Below are positions 44,966 to 52,651 of a stretch of DNA of 64,000 nt, one piece after another. How positions within the stretch are numbered: the stretch's first letter is position 1; each line of letters begins with the position of its first letter. Under the pieces are notes generated by a model. It did not search any database, was not told where the DNA came from, and saw only the letters and a list, made by a program, of their open reading frames with translations. The position numbers were made by a program, and so were the translations under genes. The DNA is from an uncultured Porphyromonadaceae bacterium (lineage in GTDB: Bacteria > Bacteroidota > Bacteroidia > Bacteroidales > Muribaculaceae), in NCBI GenBank assembly GCA_900540205.1, contig UQER01000006.1:53793-117792 (forward strand), read 5' to 3'.

Positions 44966-47155
44966 ATGTCTTTACTCAGATTCAAGGCAGTCAAAGAGGC
45001 ATCTGACCGCAAGGCGGTTAAAGTCACTCCCCCGGCGGAGAGCCCCGAAGTTTATTACGCTAAAGCGGTGTTCAACCGACAGCGCATGTTTGAATATCTT
45101 CCGAAAAAGACATTTGACCAACTTGTTTTTGCAATTGACAACAAGCAGCCCATTTCACGTCAGCTGGCCGACAGTGTGGCTGAAGGGATGAAACGCTGGG
45201 CTGTCGATAACGGTGCACGACATTACACCCATTGGTTCCATCCCCTCACAGGCGGCACAGCCGAAAAGCACGACAGCTTCATTGAGCACGACGGCAAAGG
45301 TGGCGTGGTAGAGGAGTTCACCGGCAAACTGCTCGTACAGCAGGAACCTGATGCATCGAGTTTCCCCAACGGTGGTATCCGCAACACCTTCGAGGCTCGC
45401 GGTTACTCTGCATGGGACATATCTTCGCCCGTGTTCATTGTAAACGACACTCTTTGCATCCCAACTATTTTTATTTCGTACACAGGCGAATCGCTTGACT
45501 TCAAGACCCCGCTGCTGCGTGCGCTCAACGCCGTGGACAAAGCTGCGACAGATGTTGCACGCTATTTTGACAAGGACGTGAAGCATGTCCTGAGCTATCT
45601 CGGCTGGGAACAGGAATATTTCCTGGTGGATGAGGCGCTTTATGCAGCCCGTCCGGACCTCGTGATGACCGGTCGCACCCTCATGGGCCATGAGAGCGCA
45701 AAGAACCAGCAGCTTGAGGACCACTATTTCGGTGCCATCCCCTCTCGAGTTCAGGCTTTCATGCTTGACCTTGAAATAGAATGCCACAAGCTCGGCATTC
45801 CTGCCCGCACTCGTCACAACGAAGTTGCCCCCAACCAGTTCGAGCTTGCTCCCATTTTTGAGGAAACCAATCTGGCCAACGACCACAACCTGTTGCTTAT
45901 GAAGGTTATGGACGATGTTGCGCGTCGGCATAATTTCCGTGTGCTTCTTCATGAAAAGCCTTTCGCAGGCATCAACGGCTCTGGCAAGCACAACAACTGG
46001 AGCCTCGGCACAGACACCGGCACGCTGCTCTTCGCTCCCGGCAAGACTCCTCGCGAGAATCTCCGCTTCATAACTTTCTTCGCGATTGTAATGGCTGCGG
46101 TACACCGTCATAACGGCCTGCTTAAAGCCTCTATCGCGTCGGCCACCAATGCCCACCGCCTTGGTGCCAACGAAGCTCCCCCAGCCATCATCTCCATATT
46201 CACCGGCTCGCAGATTGCCGACATACTGACCCGTCTGGAGAACAGCACCAATGATGAGCTGATAACATTCTCAGGGAAAGAGGGTATTGACATGGGTGTC
46301 GCCCAGATTCCTGAAATCATGGTTGACAATACCGACCGCAACCGCACGTCGCCTTTTGCATTCACCGGCAACCGATTTGAATTCCGTGCCGTGGGTTCGA
46401 GTGCCAACTGCGCGTCGGCCATGATTGCCCTCAATGCCGCCGTGGCCGAACAGCTGGCCGACTTCAAGAAAAAGGTCGATGAGCGCGTGGATCGTGAAGA
46501 ATCGCTTTACCACGCAATACTCGAGGAGGTTAAGGCTCTGATCATTCAGTCGAAGAACATTCATTTCGACGGTAACGGTTACAGCGATGAATGGAAAGCT
46601 GAGGCCGAACGCCGCGGCCTTGACTGCGAGACTTCAGTGCCTGTGATTTTCGATGCATATCTCCGCAAGGAATCGGTTGAGATGTTTGAAAAGACAGGTG
46701 TGTTCACTGAATTCGAGCTTAAAGCCCGCAACGAGGTAAAATGGGAGACTTACACCAAGAAAGTGCAAATTGAATCGCGCGTGCTCGGCGATCTGGCCCT
46801 GAACCACGTTGTTCCCGTGGCAACCCGCTATCAGAGCGTGCTGGTCGACAATCTTGTTAAGCTCAAGACGCTTTTCCCCATTGAGAAGGGTAATGCACTC
46901 ACCGCACGCGACCTCGCCACTATCGAAAAGATGTCGCAGCACATGTGTGTTATCAAGGAAGAGACCGAGCGCATGATCAACGCCCGCAAAGAAGCCAACC
47001 GCATCACCGACGAACGCACAAAGGCAGTGGCTTATCACGATAATGTGGTTCCGGCAATGGAGCGCATCCGCTATCATATTGACAAACTCGAACTGATGGT
47101 GGACAACGAAATGTGGCCTCTCCCCAAATATCGCGAGATGTTGTTTATCAGATAA
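44966..47155 (+). CDS. glnN: Type III glutamine synthetase
   Basis: This 729-residue enzyme joins ammonium to glutamate with ATP. Length above 700 residues and motifs such as HYTHWFHPLTGGTAEKHD, the metal-site EIECHKLGIPARTRHNEVAPNQFE and NGSGKHNNWS mark the GSIII class typical of Bacteroidota (longest motifs abbreviated: RHNEVAPNQFE, SGKHNNW). The frame is open from a TTG at 44924, but ATG44966 (MSLLRFKAVKEA) is the normal start. No exact promoter box was found in the 95-bp upstream gap. A hairpin terminator lies between it and the amidotransferase gene. Confidence 0.96.
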   Translation: MSLLRFKAVKEASDRKAVKVTPPAESPEVYYAKAVFNRQRMFEYLPKKTFDQLVFAIDNKQPISRQLADSVAEGMKRWAVDNGARHYTHWFHPLTGGTAEKHDSFIEHDGKGGVVEEFTGKLLVQQEPDASSFPNGGIRNTFEARGYSAWDISSPVFIVNDTLCIPTIFISYTGESLDFKTPLLRALNAVDKAATDVARYFDKDVKHVLSYLGWEQEYFLVDEALYAARPDLVMTGRTLMGHESAKNQQLEDHYFGAIPSRVQAFMLDLEIECHKLGIPARTRHNEVAPNQFELAPIFEETNLANDHNLLLMKVMDDVARRHNFRVLLHEKPFAGINGSGKHNNWSLGTDTGTLLFAPGKTPRENLRFITFFAIVMAAVHRHNGLLKASIASATNAHRLGANEAPPAIISIFTGSQIADILTRLENSTNDELITFSGKEGIDMGVAQIPEIMVDNTDRNRTSPFAFTGNRFEFRAVGSSANCASAMIALNAAVAEQLADFKKKVDERVDREESLYHAILEEVKALIIQSKNIHFDGNGYSDEWKAEAERRGLDCETSVPVIFDAYLRKESVEMFEKTGVFTEFELKARNEVKWETYTKKVQIESRVLGDLALNHVVPVATRYQSVLVDNLVKLKTLFPIEKGNALTARDLATIEKMSQHMCVIKEETERMINARKEANRITDERTKAVAYHDNVVPAMERIRYHIDKLELMVDNEMWPLPKYREMLFIR

Positions 47156-47191
47156 TAACAAACAGAGCAACATACTATCCCAAATATAACT

Positions 47192-47217
47192 CAGGAGCCC
47201 GGCAAATCGGGCTCCTG
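47192..47217 (+). terminator. Hairpin terminator after the glutamine synthetase gene
   Basis: A perfect 10-bp stem (47192-47201 with 47208-47217, 6-nt loop) is followed by a weakly T-rich stretch (TACATTTC). It lies 24 bp before the next start codon, so it may attenuate rather than fully stop transcription. Confidence 0.65.
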
Positions 47218-47240
47218 TACATTTCGGACATATTTTTCAG

Positions 47241-49127
47241 ATGGAACCTCTCAAGCATGAATGCGGGATTGCCATGATACGTCTGCGCAAACCGCTTGCA
47301 TATTACAAAGAGAAATACGGAACATATTCCTATGCCCTCAACAAGCTCTATCTTCTGATGGAGAAACAGCATAACCGCGGACAGGAAGGTGCCGGTATCG
47401 GGGTTGTGAAACTTCATTCGGCTCCCGGGCATGAGTATGTGTTCCGTGAGCGTGCCCTCGGCCCAAACGCAATAACCGAAATTTTCTCGCGCATCCTGCC
47501 GCAAGCAAAAGAAGGTGTGGACGCTGCGTCAGGCTACGAAGAGATTGAGTCGGAGGTGCCGTTTCTCGGGGAAATCTGCATGGGACATCTCCGCTATTCT
47601 ACTACCGGCAAAAGCGGCCTTTCGTATGTTCATCCATTTCTGCGCCGTAACAACTGGCGGAGCAGAAACCTCCTTATGTGCGGCAACTTCAACCTGACTA
47701 ACGTCGAGGATGTTTTTGAGTCGATTGTGAAGCGCGGGCAGCATCCGCGTCTGTTCAGCGACACGATTGTTCTGCTTGAACAGCTCGGATATTCCCTTGA
47801 CAAGGAGAATCACCGGCTATATCGGGAACTACGCGACACGCTCGAGGATCCGGAGCTCGGTCAGGCAATCGAGAACCGTCTGAGCATGGAGAATGTGCTC
47901 AGGATGGCCGCCCCGCAGTGGGATGGAGGTTTCGTGATTTGTGGCGCCACCGGTTCGGGCGATATGTTCGTGCTGCGCGACAGCCACGGCATCCGTCCTG
48001 CGTTCTATTATATCGATGATGAAATTGTAGTTGCGGCATCCGAACGTCCGGTAATCCAGACTGTGTTCGATGTGGCTGCCGATGACGTCAGGGAGCTTAT
48101 GCCCGGAATGAGTCTCATTGTGTCAAAACAGGGCGATATAAAGGTTGAACGGATTCTTGAAGAGGATACCAACCGGCGTTGTTCGTTTGAACGTATCTAC
48201 TTTTCGCGCGGAAGCGACAAGGATATTTACCGGGAACGCAAGGATCTCGGGCGGAATCTCGCCCCTGAGGTGCTCCGCACAGTTGATTATGATTTTGACC
48301 ATACCGTACTCTCCTTTATACCGAACACAGCAGAGACGGCATTCATCGGTCTGACCGAAGGATTCGAGGATGCCCTTAACCGCCAGAAGGCCGATGCAAT
48401 TGAACAGCTGCAGAAAATCGGCGCACTGACGCACGACAAAATCAGTCAAGTGCTCGACAGACATCTGAAAGTTGAAAAGGTAGCGATAAAAGATATCAAG
48501 CTGCGCACGTTCATCGCCGAGGACGCCTCACGAAACGATTTGGCCAACCATGTTTACGACATAACATACGGCACCGTTGAAGCCGGAATAGATTCGATTG
48601 TCGTCATTGACGATTCGATTGTACGTGGCACTACCCTGCAGCGGTCCATCCTGTCAATGCTTTCACGCCTGCATCCGCGGAAGATTGTTGTTGTTTCATC
48701 GGCTCCTCAGGTGCGTTATCCCGACTATTACGGTATAGACATGAGCCGTCTGGGTGAATTTGCAGCATTCCGTGCAGCAATGTCGCTGCTGCACAAACGT
48801 GGGCTGGAGTATGTGATTCATGAAACATATCATGCCTGCTTGGAGCAGCTGCAGCTTCCGGCGGAACAGCAGGTGAACGCTGTCCGTGCCATCTATGCGC
48901 CCTTCGCAGCCGAAGAGATTTCAGCCGAAATGGCACAGATGCTTTCTCCGGCTGACATTGACGTTAAAGTCGAGCTTGTATTCCAAAGCCTCGAAGGGTT
49001 GCACAAGGCTGTGCCCGACCATCCGGGCGACTGGTATTTCTCCGGCCGATATCCCACCCCCGGAGGGAACCGTCTGGTCAATATGGCTTATATAAACTAC
49101 TATGAAGGGAATCCACTCAAACGCTGA
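47241..49127 (+). CDS. Enlarged PurF-type amidophosphoribosyltransferase
   Basis: This 628-residue protein has a glutaminase domain whose nucleophile is probably Cys8 (HECGIAM) after removal of a short propeptide, with NRGQEGAGIG and the GHLRYSTTG loop. A phosphoribosyltransferase domain follows with the PRPP motif VVIDDSIVRGTT (454-465). In E. coli PurF that motif lies near residue 365, so this protein carries about 90 extra residues before it and a longer tail. All catalytic motifs are present. It may be the first enzyme of purine synthesis or a paralogue. It follows the glutamine synthetase gene, a plausible source of its substrate. Confidence 0.85.
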   Translation: MEPLKHECGIAMIRLRKPLAYYKEKYGTYSYALNKLYLLMEKQHNRGQEGAGIGVVKLHSAPGHEYVFRERALGPNAITEIFSRILPQAKEGVDAASGYEEIESEVPFLGEICMGHLRYSTTGKSGLSYVHPFLRRNNWRSRNLLMCGNFNLTNVEDVFESIVKRGQHPRLFSDTIVLLEQLGYSLDKENHRLYRELRDTLEDPELGQAIENRLSMENVLRMAAPQWDGGFVICGATGSGDMFVLRDSHGIRPAFYYIDDEIVVAASERPVIQTVFDVAADDVRELMPGMSLIVSKQGDIKVERILEEDTNRRCSFERIYFSRGSDKDIYRERKDLGRNLAPEVLRTVDYDFDHTVLSFIPNTAETAFIGLTEGFEDALNRQKADAIEQLQKIGALTHDKISQVLDRHLKVEKVAIKDIKLRTFIAEDASRNDLANHVYDITYGTVEAGIDSIVVIDDSIVRGTTLQRSILSMLSRLHPRKIVVVSSAPQVRYPDYYGIDMSRLGEFAAFRAAMSLLHKRGLEYVIHETYHACLEQLQLPAEQQVNAVRAIYAPFAAEEISAEMAQMLSPADIDVKVELVFQSLEGLHKAVPDHPGDWYFSGRYPTPGGNRLVNMAYINYYEGNPLKR

Positions 49128-49241
49128 TCCGCATGGTGTCTGACTACTCTGCGGATGGCAGAAATGATGGAATTGTTGGCTGAAACTTCTTCCGGATTCA
49201 TGGTAGTGCCTGATTGAAGTGGTTTTACCGGATTTAATTCG

Positions 49242-49249
49242 TAAATTTG
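49242..49249 (+). promoter_or_regulatory. -7 box of the Omp85-like gene
   Basis: TAAATTTG exactly matches the -7 consensus. The nearest T-rich -33 candidate (49223-49226) is only 15 nt away, so the promoter is incomplete by eye. The leader would be about 65 nt. Confidence 0.45.
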
Positions 49250-49319
49250 CAGTTCCAATGGTACAATTCGGGGTATCAGTTTCCGCCCCCTTCAGTCACA
49301 TTCCTGATCATAACATTAT

Positions 49320-50555
49320 ATGCACCTATTTGCCTATAGAGCCACTACATTCATCCTCGGCTTGGCGTTTGCGGTCAATATGCATGCAACGGATCTGCAC
49401 TCATACACCCTTGCGGACAGTGTGAGCGCTTTGACACCTGCATCACCAGGCATGCAGGCAGGTGAATTTGACACCAACGTTGCCACCGACAGTGTGCGGC
49501 CCGAAAAGCTTAACCTCATACAAAAAGTAATCAGATATTTTGACGATTCAAACAAGGAGAAACCGGATAAGAAGTTTGATGTGACCTTTCTTGGTGGCCC
49601 GAGCTATTCGGAGAGCACAAGTTTTCAGCTTGCGCTTGTGGCCGCCGGCCTTTACCGCACACGCCGTGACACTGCAACTTTACAGAGCAACGTATCGGTG
49701 TTCGGTCAGGGTAGTGTGACCGGGTTCTACCGCGTAGGTGTGAAGGGTGACCATTATACTCCAGGCAATCGTTTTCACCTTGCGTATCATGCAGATTTCG
49801 CTCATTTTCCGCTTAAATTCTGGGGGCTCACTTTTGATAATCAGCGAAATGATGACAACGAGTGCGATTACACTGAATTGCAGTCGAAATTTTGGGTTGA
49901 GCTGCAGTGGCAGATGATGAAAAACATCTACATCGGACCGGCCATCGACTTCAATTACGGCAAAGCGACCAAATTTGACGGGCCTGAACTTTGGGGAGGC
50001 CAGGATGCGCGCATGTTCAACTATGGATTCGGAATAGTTTTTGCGGTTGACAGCAGAGATTTTCCCACAAATGCATCGCGCGGTGTCCTTTTGTCACTCA
50101 AGCAGAAGTTCTTCCCACGCGGCATAGGAAACAATTATGCTTTTTCATCCACTGAGTTCACGTTCGCCGTCTATAAACAGTGGTGGAAAAGCGGAGTTGT
50201 GGCCATGCAGCTTCACAGCCACAACACTTACGGCGACACTCCCTGGACCATGCTCCCTACAATAGATGCATCCAACGGCATCCGTGGCTATTATGAAGGC
50301 CGTTACCGTGCCAAGAACGAAGCCGATGTTGTGGTCGAGCTGAGGCAGAAGGTGTGGCGACGCAACGGCATCGTGGTCTGGGGCGGAGTAGGCAGCGTAT
50401 TCGATGATTTCTCTCAGATATCACGCCACAAGCTTCTCCCCTCGTTCGGAGTCGGCTACCGTTGGGAATTCAAAAAAAGAGTCAACGTAAGAGTCGATGT
50501 CGGATTCGGCAAGGACTCAAAAGCATTCTCGTTCGGGCTGAACGAAACATTCTGA
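49320..50555 (+). CDS. Omp85/BamA-type surface antigen barrel
   Basis: This 411-residue protein has a short signal peptide (about 1-23), a linker (about 24-85) and a barrel resembling the bacterial surface antigen domain. The segment IRGYYEGRYRAKNE corresponds to the conserved loop-6 (V/I)RGF/Y motif of Omp85 proteins and the C-terminus ends in Phe (GLNETF). No POTRA domain is seen, so it is a barrel-only member. Such proteins occur in Bacteroidota in several uncharacterised forms. A phosphoethanolamine-transferase-like gene starts 70 bp downstream and may be co-transcribed. Confidence 0.82.
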   Translation: MHLFAYRATTFILGLAFAVNMHATDLHSYTLADSVSALTPASPGMQAGEFDTNVATDSVRPEKLNLIQKVIRYFDDSNKEKPDKKFDVTFLGGPSYSESTSFQLALVAAGLYRTRRDTATLQSNVSVFGQGSVTGFYRVGVKGDHYTPGNRFHLAYHADFAHFPLKFWGLTFDNQRNDDNECDYTELQSKFWVELQWQMMKNIYIGPAIDFNYGKATKFDGPELWGGQDARMFNYGFGIVFAVDSRDFPTNASRGVLLSLKQKFFPRGIGNNYAFSSTEFTFAVYKQWWKSGVVAMQLHSHNTYGDTPWTMLPTIDASNGIRGYYEGRYRAKNEADVVVELRQKVWRRNGIVVWGGVGSVFDDFSQISRHKLLPSFGVGYRWEFKKRVNVRVDVGFGKDSKAFSFGLNETF

Positions 50556-50625
50556 CGAAATGACAGCCCCGGGCATGCATACTGATGTATGCCGAGATCA
50601 TCAGGTGACACTTAATTTCCAGATC

Positions 50626-52332
50626 ATGACATTATTAAATCGCATATATAAGCCGATAACATCTTTTTTCAGAAAGCCGGAATGCCTTTACTGGTGGGTG
50701 GTAATTGCACTTATCATTCCGAACATATTGCTTGATGTTACAGAAACAAGTCCGATTCTCTGCAAAATTTCAAACGTGCTTTTGCCGGTGGGGGTATACA
50801 TGGTGCTGATGGCAGCCTGCCGCAAAGTGGGCATCATGTCGCTGCTGATGTTGCCTTTCATGATTTTAGCAGCATTTCAGCTTGTGCTGCTCTATCTTTA
50901 CGGAGAATCGGTCATTGCAGTTGATATGTTCCTGAATGTTGTAACCACTAACGTCAGGGAAGTGAACGAGCTACTGGGGAATCTTGTTTATGCAATCGGT
51001 GCTGTTGTGGTGCTCTATCTGCCACCGCTGATTTGGGGAGGCATTGCTGCCGCAAAAAAATCTATTATCGGCGAACATTTCAGGCGCAAGGTGATCCGCG
51101 TGGGTGGTCTGTCGGCCATATGCGGATGTGTTGCGGCTGCCGGCTCACTTGCCGCCATCCCACAGCCGGCTCTGCAGCATGAGATTTTTCCGGTTAACGC
51201 CATAAACAACATGATTGAGGCTATCCGACGCACCAAAGCGACCAATAATTTTATGCAGACATCTGCCGGGTACACATTCAACGCGAGGTCGCTCCGCGAT
51301 TCATCGCTGCGTGAAGTATATGTGCTTGTCATCGGTGAAACATCGCGTGCGCTCAACTGGCAGCTAAATGGATACGCACGTGAAACGAATCCATTGCTTT
51401 CACAGGAACCGAATGTGACATTCTTTGGCAAAGCCGTTTCTGAATCGAACACAACTCATAAGAGTGTGCCGATGCTCATGAGTGCCCTGTCGGCTGAGAA
51501 CTTCAATGAAATCAACGGCACAAAAAGCATCCTTACTGCGATGAAAGAGGCCGGATTCCACACTCATTTTTTCTCGAACCAGGCACCCAACCGCTCCTAT
51601 ACCGAATTTTTCGGAGCTGAAGCAGATGATGTACGCTACACGCAGCTGGCAGCCGTTGAGCACCCATTCGACCATGAGATGGTCAAATGGTTGAAAAAGG
51701 AATTGCAGGACAACCGTCATGCCAAGGAATTTTTTGTACTGCATACGTATGGCTCGCATTTCCTTTATCGCGACCGTTATCCTTCAGGATTTGATTATTT
51801 CTTACCTGACAATGCTGTGGATGCAAATGCTGCCAACCGCGCAAGCCTCATCAACGGTTATGACAATTCAATCCGTTACGCCGATTATGTTTTGGCAGAT
51901 CTTATTAGTGTGCTAAAGGAGGCTGGCTGCTATTCCGGTCTGTTGTACAGCTCCGATCATGGCGAGGACATTTTCGATGACAGTCGTAATCGTTTCCTGC
52001 ATGCGTCGCCCTCCCCTACCTATTATCAATTGCATGTGGCATCGCTGGCTTGGGTCAGCGATTCGTTGACAGCGGACTATCCGACCATACAGCGAAACAT
52101 CCGGCAGAACAGCGTGCAGCCCGTATCCCCTCAGCGGAGTCTGTTCCACACTGCAATGCAGATGGCCGGAGTAGCCACACCGGTATTTGAAGCTTCGTAC
52201 TCGCTTGCCGACAGTACCTACACGGCAGGAAATCCGGTTTATCTTACCGACCACAATACCTCTGTCCCGCTTGTTCAATCAGGGGTAAAGGAAGCAGACA
52301 TAATGCAGTTGAACAGGCTGCTGAAACGATGA
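50626..52332 (+). CDS. Phosphoethanolamine-transferase-like sulfatase-fold enzyme (EptA family)
   Basis: This 568-residue protein has about five N-terminal membrane helices (within 22-170) and a periplasmic alkaline-phosphatase-fold domain. VLVIGETSRALNWQLNGY is the metal-binding start of EptA-type domains, Thr277 (NTTHKSVPM) is the likely nucleophile, and SSDHGEDIFDD and HGSH-like TYGSHF carry further metal ligands. Such enzymes decorate lipid A or other glycolipids with phosphoethanolamine, often lowering polymyxin sensitivity. The acceptor is inferred. The open frame begins at 50560, but ATG50626 is preferred. Confidence 0.88.
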   Translation: MTLLNRIYKPITSFFRKPECLYWWVVIALIIPNILLDVTETSPILCKISNVLLPVGVYMVLMAACRKVGIMSLLMLPFMILAAFQLVLLYLYGESVIAVDMFLNVVTTNVREVNELLGNLVYAIGAVVVLYLPPLIWGGIAAAKKSIIGEHFRRKVIRVGGLSAICGCVAAAGSLAAIPQPALQHEIFPVNAINNMIEAIRRTKATNNFMQTSAGYTFNARSLRDSSLREVYVLVIGETSRALNWQLNGYARETNPLLSQEPNVTFFGKAVSESNTTHKSVPMLMSALSAENFNEINGTKSILTAMKEAGFHTHFFSNQAPNRSYTEFFGAEADDVRYTQLAAVEHPFDHEMVKWLKKELQDNRHAKEFFVLHTYGSHFLYRDRYPSGFDYFLPDNAVDANAANRASLINGYDNSIRYADYVLADLISVLKEAGCYSGLLYSSDHGEDIFDDSRNRFLHASPSPTYYQLHVASLAWVSDSLTADYPTIQRNIRQNSVQPVSPQRSLFHTAMQMAGVATPVFEASYSLADSTYTAGNPVYLTDHNTSVPLVQSGVKEADIMQLNRLLKR

Positions 52333-52411
52333 TGCGCCCTGAATGTCATGCAGCGTTTTTAATAGCATGCATTCACATTGCAGGACACTTTGATTCTTCA
52401 TGTCAGCATCG

Positions 52412-52489
52412 AAGTTTTCCAAAATGTTTTATAAATATTTGCATACGAGAACTTTAAATTTTATCGCCATTTCAAAAGTTTTCCAAAAT
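52412..52489 (+). repeat. 14-nt direct repeat upstream of the nrdDG promoter
   Basis: AAGTTTTCCAAAAT occurs perfectly at 52412-52425 and 52476-52489, 64 nt start to start (about six helical turns). The inverted core ATTTTGG recurs at 52518-52524, overlapping the -33 box. The layout suggests a regulator-binding region, not tested. Confidence 0.6.
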
Positions 52490-52519
52490 AGAAATTTTGT
52501 AAGATTTTCGGTGAATTAT

Positions 52520-52550
52520 TTTGGTAAATGAGGCATTATGCCTACCTTTG
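52520..52550 (+). promoter_or_regulatory. Promoter of nrdDG
   Basis: TTTG (52520-52523) and TACCTTTG (52543-52550) are 19 nt apart, a full consensus match. Transcription would start about 95 nt before the nrdD ATG. Confidence 0.7.
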
Positions 52551-52651
52551 TCTCGCCTTACAACAATGCCATGTCGTTTCCCCGCGACCAAGCCGGTTGA
52601 GCAGGCACAAAAAACTAACTCCCACCATATACCTTTTACCAAAATACGACG

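Larger units (their letters stand above)
52333..52651 (+). other. Upstream region of nrdDG
   Basis: These 319 bp contain no ORF. They hold a perfect 14-nt direct repeat (52412-52425 and 52476-52489), a third inverted partial copy (52518-52524) next to the -33 box, a consensus promoter (52520-52550) and a leader of about 95 nt. Confidence 0.6.

Noticed and set aside
45155..46156. Antisense open frame of 333 codons inside the glutamine synthetase gene
   Set aside because: Long, but opposite a highly conserved enzyme; the predicted product has no recognisable fold.
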